This document shows, one piece after another, positions 9,440-18,707 of a DNA stretch of 64,000 nt. Every line of letters starts with the position of its first letter. Position 1 is the first letter of the stretch. Position numbers and translations under genes: made by a program. The stretch is from Bacteroidales bacterium (lineage in GTDB: Bacteria > Bacteroidota > Bacteroidia > Bacteroidales > Azobacteroidaceae). The stretch covers positions 1 to 64,000 of the forward strand of contig BHEP01000008.1 of assembly GCA_003851245.1 (NCBI GenBank). Direction: 5' to 3'. Below the pieces are notes generated by a model. It was given only the letters and a program-made list of their open reading frames with translations, was not told where the DNA came from and made no database searches.

Positions 9440-10724
9440 ATTTTTTTGTGCCAGCAATAATAATGTATATCTCTTCTTTTTTGAGATGTTTCTGCGCCAT
9501 TTCCATTATGTCTTCCTTGCTTACAGATTGTATGTCTTCTACTTGTTTTGAGAAATAGGTTTCGGGCAAATCATTGGCATACATTGAAATGTATAGGTCG
9601 GACAAAGAAAAAATGCCATCCAAATTCCTAACAAAATCGCCCAACATATAATTTCTTACCATGTCGAGTTCTTCTATTGTAATAAACTCATTTTGCAAGC
9701 GCGATATTTCTATATGCACCTCATCAATAAGAGGCTGACTAAATTCGCAGGCTGTTTGCGAAGCAATACTTAGGTATGAGGCATGTTTGAGACTTGTAAT
9801 ACTCGATGATATGCCGTAGGTGTAGCCTTTGTCTTCGCGAATGTTTGACATTAATCGGCTGCCGAAATATCCTCCCAAGATGGTATTCATGATGCGAAAT
9901 TTGTTGAAATCGGGCTGCATTCTGTCAATTACGGGGAGTCCCATACGAATGGCATTTTGCATGGCATCGGGTTTTTCTACCCACAATATTTTTTTTGGAG
10001 AGGCTTGAATAAGAAAGTCGGAATGTTTGTTTTCTTGCACACTTCCCCAAGTATCAGTGCCAAAGCTTTTTTCAATGGCTTGAATCATAGTATCATTTAT
10101 TTTTCCTGAAACAAATATGCGGGTATTTTTTGAGTGGTAATGCTCTGAGTAGAAAGACAGCAAATCGTTGCGCTTAAGATTTGAAAAATCTTTTTTTTCC
10201 AAATCATTGCTATACGGATGTTTTTTTCCAAAAAGAGCCTGGCTGAATTTTTTTAATGCCAAGGATTGCACTTTTTCTTGGTCTACAAGAAACTGTTGTA
10301 GTTTTCTTTCTAAGTGAGTATGCAATTCTGCCTCAGGAAAAGATGCTTGTTTGACAATTAGCTCTAAGAGGGCCAGTAGCTCGTAAAAATAGCGAGTGGG
10401 GGCATACAAAGTGAGGTAGGCATGGTGGTATGTTTGTGATACTTGTAGCCACGCACCATAGAAATCCAGCTTTTCGGCAAGTTCCTTAGGTCCCATGTTT
10501 CCTGCTCCTTCTTTGATGAGCAGATTGGTAAATGAAGCCACCAATTTCTTTGACTGCTCCCATTTGCCCGCGGCAATCATGATGTCTAATCGGCATACAT
10601 CTTGTTCTCCCATTGATAATACATGCAGGGGAATACCGTTGGGCAGCACTTGCAGATTCATTTGTGGAATTTCTATCTTCTTAATATCCTTTTTTAGAGG
10701 CTGAATTGTTCTATCTAATTTCAT
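9438..10724 (-). CDS. M16-family (insulinase-like) protein lacking the zinc motif
   Basis: A 428-residue protein with the two-lobed M16 fold: N-terminal half about 20-215, C-terminal half about 240-428 with LGGYFGSRLMSNIREDKGYTYG. The zinc-binding HxxEH that should follow the first strand is replaced by SFTNL in LVASFTNLLIKEGAGN, so it should not be a protease. By family it resembles the non-catalytic subunit of paired M16 enzymes, which holds substrate for an active partner. No active partner is in the window. Its start overlaps the 3' end of kdsB by 14 bp, so the two are co-transcribed. Confidence 0.87.
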   Translation of the reverse strand: MKLDRTIQPLKKDIKKIEIPQMNLQVLPNGIPLHVLSMGEQDVCRLDIMIAAGKWEQSKKLVASFTNLLIKEGAGNMGPKELAEKLDFYGAWLQVSQTYHHAYLTLYAPTRYFYELLALLELIVKQASFPEAELHTHLERKLQQFLVDQEKVQSLALKKFSQALFGKKHPYSNDLEKKDFSNLKRNDLLSFYSEHYHSKNTRIFVSGKINDTMIQAIEKSFGTDTWGSVQENKHSDFLIQASPKKILWVEKPDAMQNAIRMGLPVIDRMQPDFNKFRIMNTILGGYFGSRLMSNIREDKGYTYGISSSITSLKHASYLSIASQTACEFSQPLIDEVHIEISRLQNEFITIEELDMVRNYMLGDFVRNLDGIFSLSDLYISMYANDLPETYFSKQVEDIQSVSKEDIMEMAQKHLKKEEIYIIIAGTKK

Positions 10725-11466
10725 TTGTCATTTTTTTTATTGCTATTTCCATATCTTCAGGACTATCTATTCCCATTGTCTCTTGTTGAGTTATGGCAAT
10801 GCGAATTGTATAATTATTTTCTATCCATCGCAATTGTTCGAGGGATTCAATTTTCTCCAATTTTGAGGGCTTTAGGGACGTAATTTTTTTGAGTATATCT
10901 GCTCGGTAGGCATATATTCCAATATGCTTGTAGTAAGTCGTTTGAGTGGCAAAGGGTTTGTCCGAAGCGTCTCTATAGAAAGGTATTACTGAGCGACTGA
11001 AATAAATGGCCTGCATTTCTTGGTCGAATATTACCTTGGGCGTGTTGGGGTTGCTCACCTCTTCCCATTTATTTTCGTCTGTAAATGCCTTTGCCAGAGT
11101 AGCTATTTGACTTTTTTGCTGGTCAAAACACGATTTGAGGAGTGCTATTTGTTGCGCTTGAATAAAGGGCTCGTCACCTTGAATGTTTATAAGAACATCA
11201 AAAGGTTTTCCAATTTTTTCAAAGGCTTCATAGCACCTATCTGTACCGCTTTGATGGAGGGGAGAGGTCATTACAGCCTTGCCACCAAAACTGCGTACAG
11301 TCTCAAATATCAGCTCATTGTCGGTGGCTACATACAAGTCGTCGAGCTCATTTACCACCTGTTCGTATACTCTTTGTATCATGGGCTTGCCAAGCATATC
11401 AGCCAGAGGCTTGCCAGGAAATCTAGTTGAGGCATATCTTGCAGGTATTATCCCTAAAAATTTCAT
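10711..11466 (-). CDS. kdsB: 3-deoxy-manno-octulosonate cytidylyltransferase (CMP-KDO synthetase)
   Basis: A 251-residue enzyme that activates KDO with CTP for lipopolysaccharide inner-core synthesis. The N-terminal IIPARYASTRFPGKPL nucleotide-binding loop is diagnostic, and INIQGDEPF and the metal-site region (QTTYYKHIGIYAYR) are present. Length is normal for KdsB. It is first in a two-gene unit with the M16 homologue, overlapping it by 14 bp. The link between LPS activation and M16 is positional only. Confidence 0.95.
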   Translation of the reverse strand: MKFLGIIPARYASTRFPGKPLADMLGKPMIQRVYEQVVNELDDLYVATDNELIFETVRSFGGKAVMTSPLHQSGTDRCYEAFEKIGKPFDVLINIQGDEPFIQAQQIALLKSCFDQQKSQIATLAKAFTDENKWEEVSNPNTPKVIFDQEMQAIYFSRSVIPFYRDASDKPFATQTTYYKHIGIYAYRADILKKITSLKPSKLEKIESLEQLRWIENNYTIRIAITQQETMGIDSPEDMEIAIKKMTNEIR

Positions 11467-11507
11467 GTTTTAATTATTTTTTTTGTGCAAATTAAATACC
11501 ATATCGT

Positions 11508-12287
11508 CTAAATAGTTTGCAAAATTAAGTATTGCGATTTTAATATCTCGTGCTCCCATTCGGTAAGGTTCTTTTGCTCGCCATAGCCCCTGTCCTTCAT
11601 TTGAATCATTGCCTCATTCGCCGATTTGTTGTGCTTGAACTCAAAAATATATACTGCCTGCCTACTTTTGCAGACGGCATCTATACGCCCCTTGTTGGTA
11701 GATAATTCGGCATTGAATCTATAAAGCAAATAAAATATACAGTAGAATACTGTATGGTAATAGGCCTCCGAAGACTTGCCTGCACTAAGATGGTAGGGAA
11801 TACTGGCATAAAAAGAGTACGGCTCTTCTATCAAGGACTCAATATCTTGGCTGTCTAAGCTATCTTTAAACCTATCAAGAGTATGGCTAGTATCGAGCAG
11901 AGAGTCGGTGGTGAGGTAGCCCGTTTGTATCAGCAGGGTGGCATATTTGGCATCCATGGTGATGTCGAAGAGCTTGTTGAGCTTAGAGAAGATGCTTGCC
12001 TTGGAGAACTTAGCAATGCCCGTCATAAGCACGAAGCGCAAATAAGAATCCAGCTGCTCTATCTTTAGGCCTGCAAAAAGTTCTTTTTTTACTTCAAAGG
12101 CAGCCTTGAGTGTAGAGATGGTGAGGGACTTGCCAAAGCTACGAAGACGAGAGAAGAAGAAGTAGTCTGTGTCGCCTGTCAGCATCTCGTGTATAAAATC
12201 TGTATTATCTACATACACACAATTTTTGTTGATAAGATCCTCGAAGGAATAAATATCTGTAGCAATGCGCTGGAGTTTGGTGTTCAT
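11508..12287 (-). CDS. Internally deleted AAA-ATPase-like / PD-(D/E)XK nuclease protein
   Basis: A 259-residue reading frame of the family usually found at about 500-580 residues (AAA-ATPase-like N-terminus plus PD-(D/E)XK nuclease C-terminus). Seen: the N-terminal YVDNTDFIHEML and a degenerate Walker-A-like SRLRSFGKSL (46-55). It then jumps at about residue 80 to RFVLMTGIAKFSKASIFSKL, and at about residue 117 from DAKYATL straight to LIQTGYLT. The nuclease motif RIDAV...YIFEFK (about 201-218) is intact, but the C-terminus is rearranged. The Walker B region is absent, so ATPase activity is unlikely. The frame stays open throughout. It looks like an eroding member of a multicopy family. Positions and number of deletions are judged from memory of the family layout. 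Confidence 0.75.
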   Translation of the reverse strand: MNTKLQRIATDIYSFEDLINKNCVYVDNTDFIHEMLTGDTDYFFFSRLRSFGKSLTISTLKAAFEVKKELFAGLKIEQLDSYLRFVLMTGIAKFSKASIFSKLNKLFDITMDAKYATLLIQTGYLTTDSLLDTSHTLDRFKDSLDSQDIESLIEEPYSFYASIPYHLSAGKSSEAYYHTVFYCIFYLLYRFNAELSTNKGRIDAVCKSRQAVYIFEFKHNKSANEAMIQMKDRGYGEQKNLTEWEHEILKSQYLILQTI

Positions 12288-12306
12288 ATCTATACATATT
12301 ATCTTA

Positions 12307-12314
12307 CAAAGGTA
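12307..12314 (-). promoter_or_regulatory. Promoter -7 box of the truncated AAA/PD-(D/E)XK gene
   Basis: The minus strand reads TACCTTTG (TAnnTTTG), 19 bp upstream of the ATG at 12287. A preserved promoter box suggests the shortened gene may still be transcribed. Confidence 0.45.
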
Positions 12315-12351
12315 GTTTATTTATGATAATATTGGATATATGCTCCATGAT

Positions 12352-14631
12352 TTATAAGGCTTTTTGTTGTATACACAGACTACTTAGTTGCTTAATATTA
12401 CTTCTCTCTCCAACCACCCAAAGTACGTCATCTTCTGAGAAGTCTAAATTTATTTCAGGGTTCATTATTGAGGAATCTTGTCTTTCTATGCCTACAAGCA
12501 AGCAGTTGTACTTGTCTCTTATTCTTGAGTTTACTATTGTTTTTCCAATTAATTTGGAATTGGACTCCACACGTATTTGCTCCAAATTTACTTCGCTATA
12601 AATTTCTTTCTCCTTATTTTGAGTACTGTATTCACTTCCTTTTTTCTCTATAAAACTCTGAAATACAGTCATTTGATCATCGGTGCCTAGCACTATTATT
12701 TTATCAAAAGGATATATATAAACCTCTCCACCAGGTATATTGATACGCTTGTCTCCTCTTATAATGGTCACAATATTTACCCCACAGCTTTGGCGGAAAT
12801 TCAATTCTTTCAGAGTTTTGCCAATGATGGAATAATTGGGGTTAACCACAAAATCTGAGAGGTGCAAATCTCTATTGAGCAGGTGATCAACAAATTTGGG
12901 ACTTACTGTTGCCGTTTTATATTCATACTCTTGGCGGGCATTGAGGTTGTGTTTAAATCGCCGTTCTATGAGTATAGATTGTTTTTTTACTCTTTTTGAA
13001 AATAGCAAAAATGCAACAATAATGCAGGAAATAAGCAAGGACAAATGAAGGGGTAGTTTCATTACATTTACAAACAAGAAGCCTACAATAAATATACAAA
13101 TAAATATCCTTACCACAACAATAAAAAGCAAGGGACTGCGGTTTATCTTATTTTTTACCCACAGTTTGCGAAATTCTATTGAGCGATTTTTCTTAACCAT
13201 AATGGCTCGCAACAAGGGTGACAATATCAAAAGTACGATAGTTATGAATAATAAAGATCCCTTAAGTCCCTCAATATTACTTTTGATAAAAGGTAGGAGG
13301 TAGTGCATGGAGAGAAATATAATCATCAGAGATAAAACAAGATATATTATGACCAATCTACAAATGGCTTTGAGCAGCTTTTTCCAAGTGCCTTGTTCGT
13401 TCATAGGCCTGGCTCCAGAAGCGTCTTTGTTTACAAATTGATATAGGGAGACGGGAAGGTGTTTTTCGGCATATTGATAAGCAGGTTCTGAAAATTTAAT
13501 TAGGTAGGGTGTACAAAACACTGTGACTACCGAAACGGCAACAATTACGGGGTAGAGAAATTCATCGATCACTCCCAAACTCAGACCAGTAGCAGCAATG
13601 ATAAAGGAAAATTCTCCTATTTGGGCCAAAGAAAACCCTGAGCGCATGGCTATTTTTAAAGGCTGCCCAGCGAGTAAAATCCCTATAGTGCCAAATGTTG
13701 TTTGACCAATTATTACAGCCATACTAATGATTGTGATGGGGAGGATATATTCTCCAACCACAAGTATATCTAACATCATACCCACAGAAACAAAAAATAT
13801 AGCACCAAACAGATTTTTTACAGGCACCAATTGATGTTCTATTCTCTCGGCATCCATGGTTTCTGCCAAAATAGAACCCATCACAAAAGCTCCCAAGGCA
13901 GACGAAAATCCTGCCTGGGTAGCAAGATAAACCATGCCAAAACATAGGCTTAGCGATACAACCAAAAGGGTCTCATCGTTGAGGTGGGCTTTGGCTTTCT
14001 TAAATAATGTGGGAATCAAATAGATACCCACCACAAACCAAAACAGCAGGAAGGCTAGGAGCTTCAATATGCTTTCAAGCATCTCAACGCCCTCAAACTG
14101 CTTACTAACAGCCAAGGTGGAGAGTAGCACCATGAGTAAAACAGCAAAAAGATCTTCTACAACCAAAATACCCAAAACAATGCCCGCAAAACCTTGCTTC
14201 TGCAAGCCCATATCATCAAATACCTTGATGATAATCATTGTAGAGGACATGCAAAGCATTCCTCCCAAAAATATACTGTTCATTTGCGACCAGCCCAAGG
14301 CCAGGCCTGTAAGGTAGCCTACCGACATCATAGACACCACAATGGTGGTGGTGGCTATAACTGCAGTAGTTCCGACTCTAATTAATTTCTTAAAACTAAA
14401 ATCCAAACCCAGAGCAAATAAAAGAAAAATAACTCCTATATCTGCCCATATATTTATACTCTCGGGATTGGTGACTGTGGGAAAAAACGTAATGTGAGGC
14501 CCCGCAAATATTCCTGCAACAATATATGCCAATACTACCGGTTGTTTTAATTTCTTGAATATCAACGAAGCAACACTAGCAGAAAATAGTATAAGTGCTA
14601 AGTCGATAATTAAACTGGGAAGATGTGACAT
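12352..14631 (-). CDS. KefB/CPA2-type cation:proton antiporter with two TrkA-C domains
   Basis: I place the start at 14631 (MSHLPSLIID), giving 759 residues. An upstream in-frame ATG at 14727 would add 32 residues that do not look like family sequence. About 12 membrane helices fill the first 400 residues, with the CPA2 motifs QPVVLAYIVAGIFAGPH and SSALGAFVMGSILAET. Another four hydrophobic segments lie around 410-575. The C-terminus carries two TrkA-C (RCK_C) ligand-binding domains, one starting near VNPNYSIIGKTLKEL and one near VNLEQIRVESNSKLIG. No NAD-binding TrkA-N fold is seen between them. By family it exchanges Na+ or K+ for protons at the inner membrane. The ion is not readable. Confidence 0.88.
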   Translation of the reverse strand: MSHLPSLIIDLALILFSASVASLIFKKLKQPVVLAYIVAGIFAGPHITFFPTVTNPESINIWADIGVIFLLFALGLDFSFKKLIRVGTTAVIATTTIVVSMMSVGYLTGLALGWSQMNSIFLGGMLCMSSTMIIIKVFDDMGLQKQGFAGIVLGILVVEDLFAVLLMVLLSTLAVSKQFEGVEMLESILKLLAFLLFWFVVGIYLIPTLFKKAKAHLNDETLLVVSLSLCFGMVYLATQAGFSSALGAFVMGSILAETMDAERIEHQLVPVKNLFGAIFFVSVGMMLDILVVGEYILPITIISMAVIIGQTTFGTIGILLAGQPLKIAMRSGFSLAQIGEFSFIIAATGLSLGVIDEFLYPVIVAVSVVTVFCTPYLIKFSEPAYQYAEKHLPVSLYQFVNKDASGARPMNEQGTWKKLLKAICRLVIIYLVLSLMIIFLSMHYLLPFIKSNIEGLKGSLLFITIVLLILSPLLRAIMVKKNRSIEFRKLWVKNKINRSPLLFIVVVRIFICIFIVGFLFVNVMKLPLHLSLLISCIIVAFLLFSKRVKKQSILIERRFKHNLNARQEYEYKTATVSPKFVDHLLNRDLHLSDFVVNPNYSIIGKTLKELNFRQSCGVNIVTIIRGDKRINIPGGEVYIYPFDKIIVLGTDDQMTVFQSFIEKKGSEYSTQNKEKEIYSEVNLEQIRVESNSKLIGKTIVNSRIRDKYNCLLVGIERQDSSIMNPEINLDFSEDDVLWVVGERSNIKQLSSLCIQQKAL

Positions 14632-14809
14632 GTATTTATTTTTGTTGTAATTTCCAAAATTACAACAAAATAACTGACCAGCAAAAAAATAAACTAATAA
14701 AAACACATGTTTATGCCATGATTTCACAAAGTTTTGTTACAAAATAGATAAAATATCTAAATTGAAATTCTTTATGCCTGAGATTTATTTTATTCTCCTT
14801 GTATGTGTA

Positions 14810-14817
14810 TATATTTG
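14810..14817 (+). promoter_or_regulatory. Promoter -7 box that sets the start of the next gene
   Basis: TATATTTG lies 33 bp before the ATG at 14851. A longer open frame from 14803 would begin upstream of this box, so transcription from it favours the shorter protein. Confidence 0.45.
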
Positions 14818-14850
14818 CGACTGTTTATAATTTTTAAAACTAAGTATGGC

Positions 14851-15321
14851 ATGAGTTTTAATATAAGATTATTCGTAATTAAGGTTTGTTTATTGTCTTT
14901 AGGATTTTTATCATGCAATATATTTTGCCTTTGGGCTCAGAATCAAGATTTTTTTAAGATCATTATTAACGACAAAATAAAGTTGCCTCCACCAAAAATG
15001 GATGATCTGCCAATGCGCATTGATCAATATAAAGAATCAAAAACGGATCAACAAATTTATCTTGATTTAAAAAATAAAGATTACCTAAATCTCAATAAAT
15101 TCGATGACGCTAACTTAAAAATTGCACCTGCCTTACTCGAAGCCATTAAAAATCCTGATTTAGGAATTTATAAGTTCTACTATCTTGAGCAATTTTATAT
15201 CGAAGGTAGGTGGTATCCCAAGCTTACACCACACTTATTGGGTGTAAGAAAAAATGGAGGAAAGCCTATAAAGAGCAAGAAAATGCGTGAAATAACAGAA
15301 ATATTCTATCCTAGCGATTAG
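14851..15321 (+). CDS. Small exported protein of unknown function
   Basis: A 156-residue protein starting at MSFNIRLF, chosen because a -7 box lies just upstream and because this start gives a clean signal peptide (about 1-30, ending LWAQ). The mature part is lysine/aspartate-rich with a proline patch (KLPPPKMDDLP) and a C-terminal aromatic segment (YKFYYLEQFYIEGRWYPKL). I recognise no family. It stands alone between the antiporter and the ABC exporter, on the same strand as the latter but separated by 117 bp containing a separate -7 box. A periplasmic or outer-membrane location is inferred. Confidence 0.6.
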   Translation: MSFNIRLFVIKVCLLSLGFLSCNIFCLWAQNQDFFKIIINDKIKLPPPKMDDLPMRIDQYKESKTDQQIYLDLKNKDYLNLNKFDDANLKIAPALLEAIKNPDLGIYKFYYLEQFYIEGRWYPKLTPHLLGVRKNGGKPIKSKKMREITEIFYPSD

Positions 15322-15408
15322 TTTATTCATTTTATACCATAATAATACTTAAATATTTTTATATTTGCAAAAAGATAATTAACGTATGCCATAATTGGAT
15401 AAAATATT

Positions 15409-15416
15409 TATATTTG
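15409..15416 (+). promoter_or_regulatory. Promoter -7 box of the MacB-like exporter operon
   Basis: TATATTTG matches TAnnTTTG, 22 bp upstream of the ATPase start at 15439. A second identical match lies at 15360-15367. I cannot tell which is used. Confidence 0.45.
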
Positions 15417-15438
15417 AACATCACTTAATAGATAAACA

Positions 15439-16134
15439 ATGATAAAACTTACCGATATAAATAAAACCTATTTCAATGGTTCTCCCTTGCATGTGCTCAA
15501 GGGCATAGACCTGCACATAAAAAAGGGCGAAATGGTATCTATCATGGGAGCCTCAGGCTCGGGGAAGTCGACGCTGCTAAATATCCTTGGCGTATTGGAT
15601 ACCTACGATACGGGATCCTATTATTTGGACAACCTTTTAATAAAAAATCTCAGTGAGACCAAGGCTGCCGAATTGAGGAACCAAAAAATAGGCTTTATAT
15701 TTCAATCGTTCAACCTCATAAATTTTAAAAATGCCTTGGAAAACGTGGCGCTACCCCTCTATTATCAGGGAATAAAAAGAAAGAAGCGCAACGAAATAGC
15801 CTTGGAATATCTCGATCAGATGGGCTTGAAAGACTGGGCTCACCATATGCCTAATGAGCTTTCGGGGGGGCAAAAACAAAGAATTGCCATAGCAAGAGCA
15901 CTTATCGCAAAGCCCCAAGTTATTTTGGCCGACGAGCCTACAGGTGCCCTAGATAGCAAAACCTCATTGGAGGTGATTCAAATATTGAGAGATGTCAATA
16001 TGACAGGAATGACAATGATAATAGTTACTCACGAGCAGGGAGTGGCAGATGCAACCGACAAAATCATTCGCTTGCGCGATGGCATTATAGAATCTATAAA
16101 AGAGAAAAAACAAGAATTTCAAAACCATATTTGA
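15439..16134 (+). CDS. ABC exporter ATPase, MacB/LolD type
   Basis: A 231-residue nucleotide-binding subunit. Walker A GASGSGKST is at 37-45, the Q-loop near FQSFNL (88-93), signature LSGGQ at 141-145, Walker B VILADEPTGALD at 161-172, and the H-loop in VTHEQ. The sequence places it with the MacB/LolD/FtsE exporters, which use mechanotransmission rather than classical substrate passage. It opens a tight five-gene operon with two permeases, an adaptor and TolC. Its stop is 2 bp before the first permease's ATG. Confidence 0.95.
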   Translation: MIKLTDINKTYFNGSPLHVLKGIDLHIKKGEMVSIMGASGSGKSTLLNILGVLDTYDTGSYYLDNLLIKNLSETKAAELRNQKIGFIFQSFNLINFKNALENVALPLYYQGIKRKKRNEIALEYLDQMGLKDWAHHMPNELSGGQKQRIAIARALIAKPQVILADEPTGALDSKTSLEVIQILRDVNMTGMTMIIVTHEQGVADATDKIIRLRDGIIESIKEKKQEFQNHI

Positions 16135-16136
16135 CC

Positions 16137-17393
16137 ATGTTTGATATAGATAATTGGTTGGAAATATATTATACCATCAAGAAAAATAAATTGCGCACTT
16201 TTCTTACTGGTTTTTCGGTTGCATGGGGTATATTTATGCTCATCGTACTCTTGGCGTCGGGCAATGGCTTGAAAAATGGGGTGATGTCTAACTTTGGAGA
16301 TAGGGCCGTCAATAGCATACAATTGCATGGAGGACGCACCTCACAAGCCTATAAGGGGATACCTGAAAATAGAAGAATAAGGCTGGATCAAAAAGATTTT
16401 GATCTCATAGAGCATCAGATAAAAGAATCTGAAGACCTCTCGGCAAGCGTGCAAACAGATACCAAGGTAAGTTACATGCTGGAATCTAGCACTGCCACTT
16501 TCGATGGCGTTTATCCTGTGTTGAGCAAGATAAAAGGAATTAAAATTGTGGGCAGTAAAGGCAGGTTTATCAACGAAATAGATATGAAGCAAAGGCGTAA
16601 AGTTGCCGTTATAAACAAGCGTCTTCAAGAGGTTTTATTTAAAAATACTGATCCTATAGGCAAAATGATTGTTAGCAATGGACTTTCTTTTAAGGTGATA
16701 GGAGTATACGAATCGCAGGAGTGGGGCAACCAACAAAATGCCTATATACCCTTTACCACAGCCCAATTGCTGTATAATGAGGGCTGGGGCATTGGCACTA
16801 TAAATTTTACAGTCAAGGGCATAGAATCTTTGGAGCAGAGCGAGCTCTTTGAAAAACAATTGCGAAGAAAGCTTGCTGCCTTACATCAGTTTGCACCAGA
16901 CGATAATAGGGCTGTTAGCATTTGGAACACCCTAGAAAGCTATTTGCAGACGATGAGCATTTTTAATGCCATTACATTTTTTGTGCTAATTATTGGCATT
17001 TTTACCCTCATTGCAGGCGTTGTAGGGATAAGCAATATCATGCTAATAACCGTCAAGGAACGCACCAAAGAGTTTGGCATTCGTAAGGCCCTGGGAGCCA
17101 AGCCTTGGTCTATCTTGCAATTGATACTCATGGAATCGGTTCTTATAACCTCTCTTTTTGGATATGTGGGCTTAGTTCTGGGCATTCTTACTAGCGAGCT
17201 AGCAAATAAGATTATAGAATCTGCTATGGCTGCGGAAGAGGGAGAGTTTTATATTTTTCAGAACCCTTCGGTGGATATTGGTATCGCGGTGGGAGCGATG
17301 TTGGCATTGATTGTGGCAGGGGTCTTGTCGGGGCTTTTTCCTGCAATCAAGGCTGTAAGAATATCGCCCATTGAAGCCATGCGACAAGAATAA
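16137..17393 (+). CDS. MacB-like ABC permease, first copy
   Basis: A 418-residue permease with one N-terminal helix (LRTFLTGFSVAWGIFMLIVLLASG), a large periplasmic MacB-PCD domain (about 40-270) and three C-terminal helices (about 280-305, 325-355, 375-400). The cytoplasmic coupling segment VKERTKEFGIRKALGAKP is diagnostic. I start it at ATG 16137. A TTG two codons upstream overlaps the ATPase stop and is less likely, since the second permease also begins with MFD. It probably pairs with the second permease as a heterodimer on the shared ATPase. Confidence 0.93.
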   Translation: MFDIDNWLEIYYTIKKNKLRTFLTGFSVAWGIFMLIVLLASGNGLKNGVMSNFGDRAVNSIQLHGGRTSQAYKGIPENRRIRLDQKDFDLIEHQIKESEDLSASVQTDTKVSYMLESSTATFDGVYPVLSKIKGIKIVGSKGRFINEIDMKQRRKVAVINKRLQEVLFKNTDPIGKMIVSNGLSFKVIGVYESQEWGNQQNAYIPFTTAQLLYNEGWGIGTINFTVKGIESLEQSELFEKQLRRKLAALHQFAPDDNRAVSIWNTLESYLQTMSIFNAITFFVLIIGIFTLIAGVVGISNIMLITVKERTKEFGIRKALGAKPWSILQLILMESVLITSLFGYVGLVLGILTSELANKIIESAMAAEEGEFYIFQNPSVDIGIAVGAMLALIVAGVLSGLFPAIKAVRISPIEAMRQE

Positions 17394-17426
17394 TGATTTC
17401 ATAAAAATTTATAACTCATTGATTAG

Positions 17427-18683
17427 ATGTTTGATTTAGATCGTTTTGAAGAAATTTGGATTACCATTTCCCGCAATAAAGTAAGGAGTTTTCTTACTGG
17501 TTTTGGGGTTTTTTGGGGCATTTTTATGTTGGTCATCATGCTAGGAGCAGGAAGTGGCTTAGAAAGAGGGATGATGAAAAATATCGATGGATTTGCCACC
17601 AATTCTTGTTTTTTTTACTCTTCAACTACATCCGAAGCCTACAAAGGTTTTAAGAAAGGGCGAAGTTGGAACCTCAAAAATAGGGATGTCGAAGCCATCA
17701 AGAATAGTGTAAAAGAGCTTGACTGTCTCTCTCCAATGCTTTGGGGGGTGCGTAGCAACAACAATGTGGCATACAACAACAAGGCATCTTCCTTTAGTGT
17801 GCGTGGTTTGTATCCCGATTACACAAAAATTGAGCAACAAAGAATGAGGTTTGGGCGTTTCATCAATGATGTTGATATATTGTACAAAAGAAAAGTATGT
17901 GTCATTGGCACCAAGGTACACGAAGATCTTTTTGTAAACAAAGAAAACCCCTTGGGCTTTTATATTCGAGTCAATGGCATCTATTATATGGTGGTGGGAG
18001 TTGCCAGTTCATTTTCCGAGATTAGTATTGGAGGTCGTGCTGAAGAATCTGTAATTATACCGTTTTCTACCATGCAGCAGATAAACAATCAGGGCGATAG
18101 AGTGCATTTCCTAGGAGCTACAGCCAAGCCGGGAGTTGACGCTCAAGTTTTAGAAGATAAAATAAAGCAGGTTATAATGGCACAAAATAATATAGCACCC
18201 ACCGACAAGCAAGCTGTAGGATCTTTTAATATAGAGAAACAATTTAAGATATTCGACAATTTGTTTTTAGGCATTTCATTGCTGGTTTGGATTGTGGGTA
18301 TGGGAACTCTCTTTGCAGGCGTTATTGGAGTTAGCAATATTATGTTGGTAACAGTCAAAGAGCGCACTCGCGAGATAGGAGTCAGGAGGGCTCTAGGAGC
18401 CAAGCCTGCAACTATAATGGCACAAATTATGTCCGAAGGTCTTTTGCTAACTTCCATCTCGGGCGTTTCAGGACTGTGTTTTGGCGTGGCAGTGCTGTCA
18501 TTGGTAGGTATGGTTATGGAGCAAGCTGCTGATGGCAGCTCGTTTTTAGGAAGTCCCATTGTGCCTTTTAATGCAGCCGTACAATCTATGGTGGTTCTTT
18601 TGGTGAGCGGCTTAATTTCGGGAGCTATTCCTGCATGGCGGGCACTAAAAATAAAAGCTATTGATGCAATAAGAGAAGAATAA
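17427..18683 (+). CDS. MacB-like ABC permease, second copy
   Basis: A 418-residue paralogue of the preceding gene with the same layout: N-terminal helix (VRSFLTGFGVFWGIFMLVIML), periplasmic domain, VKERTREIGVRRALGAKP coupling segment and three C-terminal helices. The two proteins have the same length and open alike (MFD, then a run of conserved residues), so they arose by duplication. Their periplasmic domains differ clearly, which suggests distinct roles in a heterodimer. The gap to the first copy is 33 bp and to the adaptor 24 bp. Confidence 0.93.
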   Translation: MFDLDRFEEIWITISRNKVRSFLTGFGVFWGIFMLVIMLGAGSGLERGMMKNIDGFATNSCFFYSSTTSEAYKGFKKGRSWNLKNRDVEAIKNSVKELDCLSPMLWGVRSNNNVAYNNKASSFSVRGLYPDYTKIEQQRMRFGRFINDVDILYKRKVCVIGTKVHEDLFVNKENPLGFYIRVNGIYYMVVGVASSFSEISIGGRAEESVIIPFSTMQQINNQGDRVHFLGATAKPGVDAQVLEDKIKQVIMAQNNIAPTDKQAVGSFNIEKQFKIFDNLFLGISLLVWIVGMGTLFAGVIGVSNIMLVTVKERTREIGVRRALGAKPATIMAQIMSEGLLLTSISGVSGLCFGVAVLSLVGMVMEQAADGSSFLGSPIVPFNAAVQSMVVLLVSGLISGAIPAWRALKIKAIDAIREE

Positions 18684-18707
18684 AAAATAATATATAAATG
18701 TAGGTAT

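Noticed and set aside
16131-16136. TTG start of the first MacB-like permease
   Set aside because: It overlaps the ATPase stop and adds only two residues. The paralogue starts with the same MFD as the ATG at 16137.
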